49,952 nucleotides of DNA from an uncultured Clostridia bacterium. Its GTDB lineage: Bacteria; Bacillota; Clostridia; TANB77; CAG-508. Under the pieces are notes generated by a model that worked only from the letters and a program-made list of their open reading frames with translations, had not been told where the DNA came from and ran no database searches. The stretch's first letter is position 1; every line of letters starts with the position of its first letter. This document shows, piece by piece, positions 15,613 through 25,556 of this stretch. Location of the stretch: contig CANQYS010000006.1 in assembly GCA_947628115.1 (NCBI GenBank), positions 1-49,952 on the forward strand, read 5' to 3'. The position numbers and the translations under genes are program-made.

Positions 15613-18312
15613 ATGAAAACAAATTGGTTTAATCAAACTGTAGATGAAACAATATCCAATCTTAAAACAAATATTGAAGAAGGTCTATCTGCAGAAGAAG
15701 CAAAAAAAAGACAAGAAGAAAATGGATTAAATGAATTAGAAGCAAAAAAGAGAAAAAGTCTATTTGTAAAATTTTTAGAACAATTTAAAGATTTTATGAT
15801 AATAGTTTTAATTATTTCTGCAATAATTTCAGGAATAGTTGGAGTAGCACAAGGTGAAGGAATTACAGATACAATAATTATTTTAATAGTTGTAATTGTA
15901 AATGCAATAATAGGAGTAGCACAAGAAAACAAAGCAGAAAAATCCTTAGAGGCTCTTCAAAAACTAAGTAGTCATGTTGCAAAAGTAATAAGAAATGGAA
16001 AATTAGAAGTTGTACCATCAAGGGAACTTGTTGTAGGTGACATAGTAGTATTAGATACAGGTGATTATGTACCAGCTGATTTAAGAATAATAGAAGCTGT
16101 TAATTTAAAATCACAAGAATCAGCATTAACAGGTGAATCTGTTCCAGTAGAAAAAATGTCAGCTAAAATAGATGACGAAAAAATTGGAATTGGAGACAGA
16201 ATAAATATGCTATTTTCTTCAAGCTTAATTACTTATGGTAGAGGAAAAGCAGTTGTTGTTGAAACTGGAATGAATACAGAAGTAGGAAAAATTGCAGATA
16301 TAATAAATACTGCAGAAGACCAAGGAACACCGCTTCAACAAAAATTAAACAAATTAGGAAAAACATTAGGTATAGTAGCATTAGTAATTTGCGCAGTAAT
16401 ATTTGGAGTAGGACTTCTTTATGGAAAAGAGCCTATACACATGTTTATGACAGCTGTTAGTTTAGCAGTTGCAGCAATTCCAGAAGGACTACCAGCAGTA
16501 TTTACAATAGTACTTGCAATTGGAGTACAAAGAATGGTAAAAAGAAATGCTATTGTTAAAAAATTGCCAGCAGTTGAAACATTAGGTAGTGCATCTGTTA
16601 TATGTTCTGATAAAACAGGAACACTAACACAAAACAAAATGACAGTAGAAAAAGTATTTTGTGATGGAGCATTGGTTAATTTAGATGATTCAAAAGAAAT
16701 GATAGACATTAAAAAACTAGTATATACGAGTATGCTATGTAACGATACAAAAATATCTGATAATCACGAGCTTACAGGAGATCCAACAGAAACTGCATTA
16801 GTTGATATGGCATTTAAATTAGATTTTGATCCATCAGTATATGGAATGTTTCCAAGAATATCAGAAATACCATTTGATTCAGATAGAAAATTAATGACAA
16901 CAGTACATGAAGAAGATGGCAAGTATGTAGTATATACAAAAGGTGGAGTAGATGAACTTTTATCAATTTGTAATTCATATATATTAAATGGAGATTTAAA
17001 GAATGACTTAGATGAATACAAAGAAATAATTAGAAAATACAATATGGAAATGGCAAAAGATGCTTTGAGGGTTTTAGCAATGGGATATAAAATATTAGAC
17101 CATAAACCTACGCTAGAGGATAAAGAAAATCTAGAATCTGGTTTAACATATATTGGTATGGTTGGTATGATAGATCCACCAAGGCTAGAAGTAAAAGATG
17201 CAGTAGCAAAATGTAAATCAGCTGGAATAAAAACAGTAATGATTACAGGAGACCATAAAATTACAGCAACAGCGATAGCAAAAAGTTTAGGAATATTAGA
17301 AGATGAGTCAGAAGCAATAACAGGAACAGAATTAGAAGAAATGAGTGACGAAGACTTAATAAAAAATGTAAGAAAATATTCTGTTTATGCAAGAGTATCA
17401 CCAGAACATAAAGTAAGAATAGTAAAAGCATGGCAAGCAAACGGAGAAATAGTTGCAATGACTGGTGACGGAGTAAATGATGCGCCATCACTTAAAATTG
17501 CAGATATAGGTTGTGCAATGGGAGTAGTAGGAACAGATGTTGCAAAAGAAGCTGCAGATGTAATTTTAACAGATGATAATTTTGCAACAGTAGTATCTGC
17601 GGTAGAAGAAGGAAGAAGAATATATGACAACATATTAAAAGCAATACAATTTTTACTATCTAGTAATATAGGAGAAATAGTAGTATTATTCTTAGCAATA
17701 TTAATAACACCATTATTATCAAAAGCATTTAATATTGATATAACTTTAATAGAAACTCTGCTTCCAATACACATATTATGGATAAATTTAGTAACAGATT
17801 CACTTCCAGCATTAGCACTTGCAGTTGATCCTGCTGCAAAAGATGTAATGGAAAGAAAACCACAAAAAAATAAAAAAGGAATATTTACAAAAGGAATGAC
17901 ATGGAGAATTGTATACCAAGGAATAATGATAGGTCTAATTACTCTAGCAGCATTTGTAATAGGACTTACAACACCAGATAAAGCACCAGAAGAAAATGTG
18001 AAAATTGGCCAAACAATGGCATTCTATGTGCTTGCACTTTCAGAATTAGTACATGTATATAATGTAAGGGATAACAAAAGATCAATATTTAAAACAGGAA
18101 TATTTAATAACAGCAAACTGATACTTGCAACCGTCGTATCTGCAGGATTAATGTTTATAATTCTATTTACACAAGGATTAAAAAATATATTCAATTTAGC
18201 AACACTTCCAACAATGCATATAGTTGAAATAATACTTTTAGTATTTGCTCCAGTTATAATTGTTGAATTATTTAAACTATTTAGAATAAATACAAGTAAA
18301 GATGAAGTATAA
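15613..18312 (+). CDS. P-type cation-transporting ATPase (P2A, Ca2+/Mn2+ type)
   Basis: 899 residues, the normal length of SERCA-like P2A pumps. N-terminal cation-ATPase domain, actuator-domain LTGES, PEGLPA in membrane helix 4, phosphorylation site CSDKTGTLT (Asp333), nucleotide-binding domain KGGVDELL, hinge TGDGVNDAPSLK, and C-terminal membrane helices with NLVTDSLPALAL. It uses ATP to move a divalent cation out of the cytoplasm. The upstream yybP-ykoY aptamer favours Mn2+ (with or without Ca2+) as substrate; this is inferred. AGGAGG lies 10 nt before the ATG. Confidence 0.92.
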   Translation: MKTNWFNQTVDETISNLKTNIEEGLSAEEAKKRQEENGLNELEAKKRKSLFVKFLEQFKDFMIIVLIISAIISGIVGVAQGEGITDTIIILIVVIVNAIIGVAQENKAEKSLEALQKLSSHVAKVIRNGKLEVVPSRELVVGDIVVLDTGDYVPADLRIIEAVNLKSQESALTGESVPVEKMSAKIDDEKIGIGDRINMLFSSSLITYGRGKAVVVETGMNTEVGKIADIINTAEDQGTPLQQKLNKLGKTLGIVALVICAVIFGVGLLYGKEPIHMFMTAVSLAVAAIPEGLPAVFTIVLAIGVQRMVKRNAIVKKLPAVETLGSASVICSDKTGTLTQNKMTVEKVFCDGALVNLDDSKEMIDIKKLVYTSMLCNDTKISDNHELTGDPTETALVDMAFKLDFDPSVYGMFPRISEIPFDSDRKLMTTVHEEDGKYVVYTKGGVDELLSICNSYILNGDLKNDLDEYKEIIRKYNMEMAKDALRVLAMGYKILDHKPTLEDKENLESGLTYIGMVGMIDPPRLEVKDAVAKCKSAGIKTVMITGDHKITATAIAKSLGILEDESEAITGTELEEMSDEDLIKNVRKYSVYARVSPEHKVRIVKAWQANGEIVAMTGDGVNDAPSLKIADIGCAMGVVGTDVAKEAADVILTDDNFATVVSAVEEGRRIYDNILKAIQFLLSSNIGEIVVLFLAILITPLLSKAFNIDITLIETLLPIHILWINLVTDSLPALALAVDPAAKDVMERKPQKNKKGIFTKGMTWRIVYQGIMIGLITLAAFVIGLTTPDKAPEENVKIGQTMAFYVLALSELVHVYNVRDNKRSIFKTGIFNNSKLILATVVSAGLMFIILFTQGLKNIFNLATLPTMHIVEIILLVFAPVIIVELFKLFRINTSKDEV

Positions 18313-18320
18313 AACTAAAA

Positions 18321-18364
18321 TATAATAATATAGCAGAGAAATTTTTCTCTGCTATATTATTATA
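18321..18364 (+). terminator. Perfect 21-bp hairpin terminator
   Basis: TATAATAATATAGCAGAGAAA is mirrored by the right arm at 18344-18364 with a 2-nt loop, 8 nt after the ATPase stop. The remaining 18365-18585 stretch is AT-rich with nothing recognisable. Confidence 0.85.
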
Positions 18365-18585
18365 TAGTGTAAGCAATATTTATTATATGCTTGTATTAAA
18401 TACAACAAATTAGATTACATTAACTTTATAAAGTAAAATAAGTGTAATGAATTGAAATAGATTATAAACGCATAAAATGTAAAAGTTTTTCTTGCCAAAT
18501 TTGGAAACATAATGTATAATGTACTCGTAATATTTGACATTTATTACAATAATATTATATATATATTACAATTGCATTATTTCTA

Positions 18586-18613
18586 TTGACATATTAAAAA
18601 TATGAAATAAAAT
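18586..18613 (+). promoter_or_regulatory. Likely rsmD promoter
   Basis: TTGACA at 18586-18591, a 16-nt spacer, and TAAAAT at 18608-18613. Confidence 0.6.
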
Positions 18614-18640
18614 ATATATATCAAAAGAGGTATGTGCTTT

Positions 18641-19198
18641 ATGAGAGTAATAAGTGGAAGTGCTAGAGGAAAAAAATTAAATTCACTAGATGGATTAACA
18701 ACAAGACCAACATTGGATAGAGTTAAAGAAGCTCTATTTAATATTTTACAATTTAGCCTAAAAGATAAAAAAATATTAGACTTATTTTCTGGGAGTGGAG
18801 CACTTGCAGTTGAAGCATTGAGTAGGGGCGCAAAAAAAGCTGTTCTTAGTGATAATTCTATTAAAGCAATTCAAGTGATAAATAAAAATTTGCAAGAAAC
18901 TAAACTAATAGATAAAGCAGAAGTTATAAATAAGGATTATATATTAACTCTGGAACAATTAAAAAAAGAAAACAGAAAGTTTGATATTATATTTTTAGAT
19001 CCACCATATAAAAGCGATTATGCTATAAAATCAATAGAATATATATTGAAATATAATTTATTAGAAAAAGATGGAATTATTATACTTGAAACAGATGATA
19101 AAAATAAAGTTGATGAAATAAAAGAAAATAAAAGTTTGGAAGTTTATGATATTAGAAAATATGGAATTGTGCTTATCATATTCATTCGAAAGGGGTAA
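18641..19198 (+). CDS. rsmD: 16S rRNA (guanine966-N2)-methyltransferase RsmD
   Basis: 185 residues. RsmD family signature: MRVISGSARGKKL start, TRPTLDRVKEALFNIL, SAM motif I ILDLFSGSGALAVEALSRGA, and catalytic FLDPPYKS. It methylates G966 of 16S rRNA in the 30S subunit. The ATG at 18641 is preferred over the one at 18632 because AAAGAGG lies 10 nt upstream of the former and only 1 nt from the latter. Confidence 0.92.
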   Translation: MRVISGSARGKKLNSLDGLTTRPTLDRVKEALFNILQFSLKDKKILDLFSGSGALAVEALSRGAKKAVLSDNSIKAIQVINKNLQETKLIDKAEVINKDYILTLEQLKKENRKFDIIFLDPPYKSDYAIKSIEYILKYNLLEKDGIIILETDDKNKVDEIKENKSLEVYDIRKYGIVLIIFIRKG

Positions 19199-19201
19199 AA
19201 A

Positions 19202-19660
19202 ATGGAAATTTTTACATTATTAGAAACATTAGAGGATATTATGGAAAGAAGTAAAAAAGTACCGTTTACAGAAAAAGGAATAGTAGATAAAGAAGAAGTT
19301 TTAGAGATAATAAAAGAAATTAGATTAAAACTTCCTGATGAATTAAAACAAGCTAAATGGGTTAAGGAAGAAAGAGGAAGAATATTAGACGAAGCACAAA
19401 GAGAAGCTGATGGAATAGTTAAAGAAGCAGAAAATAGAATAATAGCTATGATAGATGAACATGAAATTACCAGAAAGGCATATGAACAAAAAGCTGAAAT
19501 TATAGAGACTGCAAATGAAATGTCAAGAGAAATTTCAAAAGGAACAAAAGATTATGCTGATAATATTCTTGCTAACTTAGAAACAGCAATAAATAATGTA
19601 AGTGTAACATTAAATGAAGCAATAAAAACTATAGAGAACAACAGAAAAGAACTTAAATAA
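19202..19660 (+). CDS. Coiled-coil protein (ATP-synthase-b-like / DivIVA-like)
   Basis: 152 residues, mostly helical and charged. The EERGRILDEAQREADGIVKEAENRIIAMIDEHE stretch (about residues 59-91) resembles the stalk coiled coils of ATPase subunit H/b-like proteins that often follow rsmD in Clostridia. No membrane segment and no catalytic motif. It starts 3 nt after rsmD, with AAGGGG in the rsmD stop region, so it is an operon partner. Function unknown; structural or cell-division role possible. Confidence 0.7.
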   Translation: MEIFTLLETLEDIMERSKKVPFTEKGIVDKEEVLEIIKEIRLKLPDELKQAKWVKEERGRILDEAQREADGIVKEAENRIIAMIDEHEITRKAYEQKAEIIETANEMSREISKGTKDYADNILANLETAINNVSVTLNEAIKTIENNRKELK

Positions 19661-19673
19661 TAGAAAAAGTGGA

Positions 19674-19740
19674 AGTCAGAAATTTAAATAGGAAGTCAGA
19701 AATATTAAATTGATATTGATTTCCAAATTTCTGGCTTTTA
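19674..19740 (+). terminator. Terminator after the rsmD operon
   Basis: AGTCAGAAATTT (19674-19685) pairs with AAATTTCTGGCT (19725-19736), followed by TTTT. A direct repeat GGAAGTCAGAAAT occurs at 19671 and 19691. Confidence 0.65.
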
Positions 19741-19775
19741 ATAATATAAATTGTAGTTTGTGTGAGGGGAATTCT

Positions 19776-19825
19776 AGGGACTGTCCCTAAAAATCACCAA
19801 TTTTGGGGATTTTTGGGACTGTCCT
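19776..19825. repeat. GGGACTGTCCC-type imperfect palindrome
   Basis: AGGGACTGTCCCTAAAAATC (19776-19795) folds back on GATTTTTGGGACTGTCCT (19808-19825). Each arm itself carries a GGGACTGTCC block. A second small repeat type, next to the REP pair, seen once in this window. Confidence 0.6.
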
Positions 19826-19855
19826 GAATTTACCGTTTGTGTGAACGAATTAATT

Positions 19856-19892
19856 GCAAACGTTGTAGGGGCGGAATCAATTTCCGCCCGAA
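19856..19892 (+). repeat. REP-like repeat, + member of an inverted pair
   Basis: GCAAACGTTGTAGGGGCGGA, then a palindromic half ending TCCGCCCGAA. With the next copy it forms a head-to-head pair like a BIME. Confidence 0.85.
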
Positions 19893-19905
19893 AAACAATA
19901 AATAA

Positions 19906-19941
19906 TTCCGGGCAGATATGGAATCTGCCCCTACTACAATT
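19906..19941 (-). repeat. REP-like repeat, inverted member of the pair
   Basis: The reverse complement reads AATTGTAGTAGGGGCAG...CTGCCCGGAA. It ends 9 nt before the ftsK ribosome site. Confidence 0.85.
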
Positions 19942-19962
19942 TAATAAAATAAGGAGTAACAA

Positions 19963-22236
19963 ATGTCAAGAGGAAGAAGAAGTAAAAAGAAAAATAAAAG
20001 TATATTAGATTTACAAGTAGTAACATTAATAATTGCAAGTATTTTGCTAGCAGTTTTAATATATACAAAATCAGGATATATAGGTGAAGCCCTAAGCCCA
20101 ATATTAGGTGGGATTATGGGCTGGATAAAATACATAATACCAATAGGTACATTTGCTATTGCAATTTGTTTAGCATGTGACGATGACAAAGAAAACTTTA
20201 TTAAAAAAATATTGCAATATGCTGTTCTTTTATTATGCATTACTACCATTATGACAGTTATTCAAATTGCCCAAGGAAAGTTAAACATTACAAATTTTGA
20301 AGAAACAGTTGCAGAGGCATATAATAAAGGAAGTGAAAATATAGGCGGAGGAGCTGTTGGAGCAATTTGTGCAACTTGTTTAATAAATCTCCTTGGAAAA
20401 GTAGCAACAGTTATTTTCGTAATAGGTGTAGCAATTATTGATTCAATTTTCTTATTTGGAATAAAACCGGCTGAATTACTAAAGGAATATATTGAAAATA
20501 GAAATGCTAGAAAACAAGATATAAAAGAACAAAAATTAGAACAGAGAAAATTAAAAATAGAAAATTCTGTTCCTCTTGTAAAAGAAGAAAAAATAAAAAA
20601 ATTAAAAGATAAACCTAAAGAAAATAGTTTAATTACAGAAGATGAAATAAATATAAAAATAGCAAATGAGCAGCCACAAGAAGGATTATTTAAAAAGGAA
20701 GAAGAAATCAAGGAAGATAAGTCAAAAGAAGTACTTACATTAGAACATACATTAACAGTAGAAGATGAGCATTACGAATTTCCACCAATGGAATTTTTAA
20801 ATCCAGGAAAAATGGCTACAAGATTAGGGAAAAAAGCTGTAACAGATACTGCAAATAAATTACAAAAAACATTATATAGTTTTGGTGTGTCTGCTAAGGT
20901 CGAAAACGTATCTGTTGGTCCTACAATTACAAGATATGAATTAAAACCAGCAGAAGGCGTACGCGTAAGCAAAATAGCAAATTTATCGGACGATATTGCA
21001 CTTAGTCTAGCTGCAGAAACAATAAGAATAGAAGCACCAATACCAGGAAAACAAGCAGTAGGAATTGAAATTCCAAATAAGGAAAAAGAGGTAGTAGCTT
21101 TAAGGGATATTATAGATAATCCTACATTTGCAAAATCAAAATCAAAGCTATCTTTTGCACTTGGAAAAGATGCAGCAGGAGAAGCTGTAGTTACAGATAT
21201 AGCAAAAATGCCACATGTATTAATTGCAGGAAGTACTGGTTCTGGTAAAAGTGTGTGTATAAATACTTTAATTACAAGTATAATATACAAAGCAAAACCA
21301 AGTGAAGTAAAACTTGTAATGGTAGACCCTAAAGTGGTTGAACTTTCCGTATATAATGGAATACCCCACCTATTAATACCTGTTGTTACAGACCCAAAAA
21401 AAGCAGCAGGAGCACTTGCATGGGCAGTACAAGAAATGGTAAATAGATATCATTTATTTGCGGAAAAAAATGTAAGGGACATTGCAGGATACAATGAAGC
21501 ACTTGAAAAAGAAGGAACAGAAGGAAAACTTCCTCAAATTGTAATAATAATAGATGAGTTAGCTGATTTAATGATGGTTGCAAAAAATGATGTAGAAGAT
21601 GCAATATGTAGATTAGCACAAATGGCAAGAGCAGCAGGAATGCATTTGGTAATTGCAACACAAAGACCATCTGTAGATGTAATTACAGGTATAATAAAGG
21701 CAAATATAGCAAGCAGAATTTCTTTTGCAGTAACTTCACAAGTAGATTCAAGAACTATATTAGATACAGCAGGAGCAGAAAAACTATTAGGAAAAGGTGA
21801 TATGTTATTTTTCCCAACAGGAGTATTAAAACCTATAAGAATACAAGGTGCATTTGTATCAGATAGTGAAGTGGAAAAAATAGTTACATTCCTTAAAGAA
21901 AATGGAGGACCTACATATAGTGAAGATGTATTAGAAAAAATAGAAAGAGCTAATACTACAGATAAGGAATTAGACGAAGAAGATGATGATGAAACAGATC
22001 CATTTTTAATGGAGGCAATAGAAGCTGTTGTGGATTTAGGACAGGCATCGGCATCATTTATTCAAAGAAGATTTAAAGTAGGATATGCAAGAGCAGGAAG
22101 AATAATAGATCAAATGGAGGCAAGAGGAATTATATCTGGGTATGAGGGAAGTAAACCAAGACAAGTTTTAGTTTCTAAAGAACAATGGGAAGAATTAAAA
22201 ATGGCAAAACCGGCAGAAACTGTAAATAACGAATAA
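19963..22236 (+). CDS. ftsK: DNA translocase FtsK/SpoIIIE
   Basis: 757 residues. Four N-terminal membrane segments (about 18-150), a charged linker, then the alpha/beta motor with Walker A AGSTGSGKSVC (about 422-432), Walker B IVIIIDELADLMM, RMSFAVTSQVDSRTILD-like sensor region, and a C-terminal gamma winged helix (LGQASASFIQRRFKVGYARAGRIID). It pumps chromosomal DNA through the division or sporulation septum in an ATP-driven, sequence-oriented way. AAGGAG lies 7 nt before the ATG. Two REP-like repeats sit directly upstream. Confidence 0.95.
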   Translation: MSRGRRSKKKNKSILDLQVVTLIIASILLAVLIYTKSGYIGEALSPILGGIMGWIKYIIPIGTFAIAICLACDDDKENFIKKILQYAVLLLCITTIMTVIQIAQGKLNITNFEETVAEAYNKGSENIGGGAVGAICATCLINLLGKVATVIFVIGVAIIDSIFLFGIKPAELLKEYIENRNARKQDIKEQKLEQRKLKIENSVPLVKEEKIKKLKDKPKENSLITEDEINIKIANEQPQEGLFKKEEEIKEDKSKEVLTLEHTLTVEDEHYEFPPMEFLNPGKMATRLGKKAVTDTANKLQKTLYSFGVSAKVENVSVGPTITRYELKPAEGVRVSKIANLSDDIALSLAAETIRIEAPIPGKQAVGIEIPNKEKEVVALRDIIDNPTFAKSKSKLSFALGKDAAGEAVVTDIAKMPHVLIAGSTGSGKSVCINTLITSIIYKAKPSEVKLVMVDPKVVELSVYNGIPHLLIPVVTDPKKAAGALAWAVQEMVNRYHLFAEKNVRDIAGYNEALEKEGTEGKLPQIVIIIDELADLMMVAKNDVEDAICRLAQMARAAGMHLVIATQRPSVDVITGIIKANIASRISFAVTSQVDSRTILDTAGAEKLLGKGDMLFFPTGVLKPIRIQGAFVSDSEVEKIVTFLKENGGPTYSEDVLEKIERANTTDKELDEEDDDETDPFLMEAIEAVVDLGQASASFIQRRFKVGYARAGRIIDQMEARGIISGYEGSKPRQVLVSKEQWEELKMAKPAETVNNE

Positions 22237-22292
22237 TATTTTATAAACAAGTGAAATTATGTGCTTTGTTATTACGAAAGAAGGGTGAAATT

Positions 22293-23849
22293 TTGAACAA
22301 AGAAGATTTTCTTTCTAAATTAAATATAAAAGATTATAATAATTTATTAGAAGATATATTAGAAAAAAAATCTTTTTCAGAAGGTGCAAAAAACATCCTT
22401 CTTAATATTTTGTATAAAGTAGAAACTTCATATGAAGATTATAATAAGGTAAAAACGCAAACAAGATTAAAAAAAGATATATTAGAAGAAATCATACAAA
22501 TAATAGAAAAAGATTGTAAAGACATAGAATTAATAAAACCCAAATTAAATGAAAAGACAAAATTGGGGGATAAAAAGTTTAATACACAAGAAAATAAAAT
22601 TATATCATATCCTAATGAAAAAACAGTTTTTTACGCATTACTTCATATTCAAGACTATAAATTTATAATTGATAATAATTATAATATATTAAAAGAACCA
22701 ATGGAAAAATTATTAAATATTGGTTATATAATGGATAGAGAAGAAATAATTAGAGACTTTGATGGATGGTCTTGGATTATCGCTAAGGATGAAATAGAAA
22801 ATTTTATTTACAATACAGTATATCAAAATATAAAAATTATACTAGGAGATAAATTTTTACAGGAAATAATAAATAATATAAATCAAAAGGATTTCATAGA
22901 TAAATTTGAAAAAAAGATTAACAATTTATTCAATGAAGAAATTTCTAGTAAAATAATAGAAGAAATATATATAATAAGTATTTTGGAAAATATAAAAGAA
23001 AATAAAGAAAAACAAGATGATTTACTAAGAACAAGAGAAGACTTGCTAAAAGCACTAAATAAAATGAATGATAAAAAAATATATTTACAAGAATTAGCAA
23101 ATAACAAAAAAATAATAGGAAAACAAATCAAAGAAATAGACGAAATAATTAATGATAATAGCCAATTAAGAAAAAAATTTATAAAAGAAAATGAAAAATT
23201 AGAGGAAAATGAAAAAATATTTAGTCTTAGTGAATATGAGGAAAAATTACAGGAAAGAAGAAATGAATTATTAGAAAATTTAAGACATTACAGTTCATTA
23301 ATGAAACCAATGAATTACGTGAAAACTAAATTTAATATAAAAAGCAAATTAGATTTAATAGGAAAAATAGATTTAAAAAAAGATATTAACGAACAAGAAT
23401 ATAATATCTTATTAGAATTGCAAGTAAATATTTTAAAGGCGTTACAGGAAAAAATAGGAAAAATAGAAACAAAGAAAAAGATAATAGAATATATATATTT
23501 ATTTAGATATTATAAATTATTATATATAAATAGAGAAAAACAAATAAAAAATATAGAAAATATAAAAGAACAATTGATAATGGCTGAAAAATATCTAATA
23601 ACAAGAGCTTGTAATTTAAAGGCTATAAACATTATATCTAATAATATTGAAAAAAATTATGAAATTATCTCTAAATTACTAAGCACAAGTGTTATTGATT
23701 TAGATGAACTAAATATAGAATTTAAGAAAAAAGAAGATAAAATTATATTAAATATATACGACGACAATATGATAGATGAAGCAATAGAATATACTGAAAA
23801 ATTAGACTTAAATGTAAAAATGAATAAAAAAATAAAACTATTTGTATAA
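22293..23849 (+). CDS. Unknown coiled-coil protein
   Basis: About 518 residues; I do not recognise the family. The sequence is Lys/Glu/Asn/Ile-rich and mostly helical, with long coiled-coil stretches around residues 225-330 (for example KQDDLLRTREDLLKALNKM and ENEKLEENEKIFSLSEYEEK). No membrane segment, signal or nucleotide motif. A TTG start at 22293 is favoured because GAAGGG lies about 8 nt upstream; a GTG at 22251 is in the same frame. It starts 56 nt after ftsK and ends just before the MBL gene, so it is probably co-transcribed. It contains no CGG codon. Confidence 0.55.
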   Translation: MNKEDFLSKLNIKDYNNLLEDILEKKSFSEGAKNILLNILYKVETSYEDYNKVKTQTRLKKDILEEIIQIIEKDCKDIELIKPKLNEKTKLGDKKFNTQENKIISYPNEKTVFYALLHIQDYKFIIDNNYNILKEPMEKLLNIGYIMDREEIIRDFDGWSWIIAKDEIENFIYNTVYQNIKIILGDKFLQEIINNINQKDFIDKFEKKINNLFNEEISSKIIEEIYIISILENIKENKEKQDDLLRTREDLLKALNKMNDKKIYLQELANNKKIIGKQIKEIDEIINDNSQLRKKFIKENEKLEENEKIFSLSEYEEKLQERRNELLENLRHYSSLMKPMNYVKTKFNIKSKLDLIGKIDLKKDINEQEYNILLELQVNILKALQEKIGKIETKKKIIEYIYLFRYYKLLYINREKQIKNIENIKEQLIMAEKYLITRACNLKAINIISNNIEKNYEIISKLLSTSVIDLDELNIEFKKKEDKIILNIYDDNMIDEAIEYTEKLDLNVKMNKKIKLFV

Positions 23850-23862
23850 TAAGGGGGAAAAA

Positions 23863-25508
23863 ATGAATATAACTTTTTTAGGAGCAACAAAAACTGTTAC
23901 AGGTTCAAATTTTTTGTTAGAAGGGGCTGGAAAGAGAATATTAATAGATTGTGGACTTTATCAAGGTAAGGCAGCTGAAGAAAGAGAAAATTATGCAGAT
24001 TTTTCATACAATGTTCAAGACATAGATTTTTTACTTCTTACACATGCACATATTGATCATTCAGGAAAAATACCAAAATTATATATAGATGGATATAGAA
24101 ATCCAGTAATTGCACATAAGGCTACATGTGATTTATGCTCAATAATGTTACCAGATAGTGGTCACATACAAGAAATGGAAAATGAATGGCAAAACAGAAA
24201 AAGAATGAGAAAAGGACTTCCAGCTATGCCACCATTATATACTGCACAAGATGCAATAGACTGCTTAAAAATATTTAAACCTGTGCAATATGACGAAATT
24301 GTTGAACTTTCGCCAGATATTCATGTAAGATTTAATGATGCTGGTCATATGCTTCGGTTCTAGCATAATAGAAGTTTGGATAAAAGAAAATGGAGAAGAA
24401 AAGAAAATAGTATTTACGGGAGATTTAGGCAATAACGATTTACCATTATTAGATTCTCCAACAATGATAGAAACAGCAGACTATTTAGTAATGGAATCAA
24501 CATATGGTGGAAGACTTCATATAAAAAATGATCAAAAAGCAGAAATGTTTTTAAATATAGTTGCAGAAACATTAGATAAAGGCGGAAATGTAGTAATACC
24601 TTCATTTGCTGTACGGAAGGACCCAAGAAATATTATATGAACTAAATAAATTAAAAGAAGAAAGAGAAGACCAAGAATTTTTGGAAAAATATGAAAAATT
24701 AATGAAAGCACCAGTATATGTAGATAGTCCGCTTGCAATATCAGCAACAGAAATATTTAGAAATAATATGAATTTATTTGAAGAAGAAGTAAGGGAAGAA
24801 ATACAAAAAGGAGATAATCCATTAGAATTTCCAGGATTGCAATTTACACAAACTGCAGAAGAATCAAGAGCATTAAACGAAATTAATGTACCATCTATAA
24901 TAATATCTGCGAGTGGTATGTGCGAAGTAGGACGTATAAAACATCATTTAAAACATAATCTATGGAATCCAAACAGTACGATACTATTTGTAGGATATCA
25001 AGCACCAGGTACACTCGGGGCAAAAATAGTTGGTGGAGAAAAAAAGGTAAAAATATTTGGAGAAGAAATAGCAGTAAATGCAAGAATAGAATATATAGAA
25101 GGATATTCTGGACATGCAGACCAAGAATGGCTTTTAAATTTTGTATATTCATTTATAACAAAACCAAAACATATATTCTTAGTTCATGGAGAACCAGAAG
25201 GACAAAAAATATTAAAAGAAAAAATATTAGAAACAACAAATATACCAGTTACAATACCAGAATATGGAGAAAATTATAAATTAGACGACAAAATATCAAT
25301 AGAATCTAAGATAGATATGTATGACAAACACAAATATATAAGACTAGAAATAATAGACAGATTAGAAACATTAAAAGAAGAAATAGAAGATATGAGTGCA
25401 ATGATAAAAGAAGACATATTTGATGAAGACAAAAAAGACGAAGAAATAGCAACAATAAACGATAGAATAAAAGAACTAGAACAGCAAATAGTAAAAATAA
25501 TATCTTAG
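23863..25508 (+). CDS. MBL-fold/beta-CASP RNA-specificity hydrolase, two CGG +1 sites
   Basis: Three overlapping frames join into one 547-residue protein if the C is skipped at two in-frame CGG codons (24355 and 24614). The joints give HML-G-SSIIEVW (Gly165) and FAV-G-RTQEILYELNKL (Gly251), both conserved stretches of this family. The N-terminal metallo-beta-lactamase core has THAHIDHSGK (HxHxDH zinc site), the beta-CASP part lies in the middle, and the C-terminal SGHADQEWL plus FLVHGEPEGQ segment is the RNA-specificity (RMMBL) domain. Related to the YSH1/CPSF-73-like nucleases; likely an RNA-processing enzyme in the cytoplasm. AAGGGGG precedes the ATG at 23863. Every catalytic motif is intact, which argues against pseudogene decay. 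Confidence 0.85.
24355..24358 (+). other. CGG +1 frameshift site 2 (MBL hydrolase)
   Basis: CTT CGG T: the next 0-frame codons are TTC TAG. Reading GGT restores HMLGSS. Confidence 0.8.
24614..24617 (+). other. CGG +1 frameshift site 3 (MBL hydrolase)
   Basis: GTA CGG A: reading GGA restores AVGRTQE, an invariant segment in relatives. Confidence 0.8.
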
Positions 25509-25556
25509 CATTTAGTTTAGGTAAATATTTATATTAAATAAAGGGGATTAAATAAA

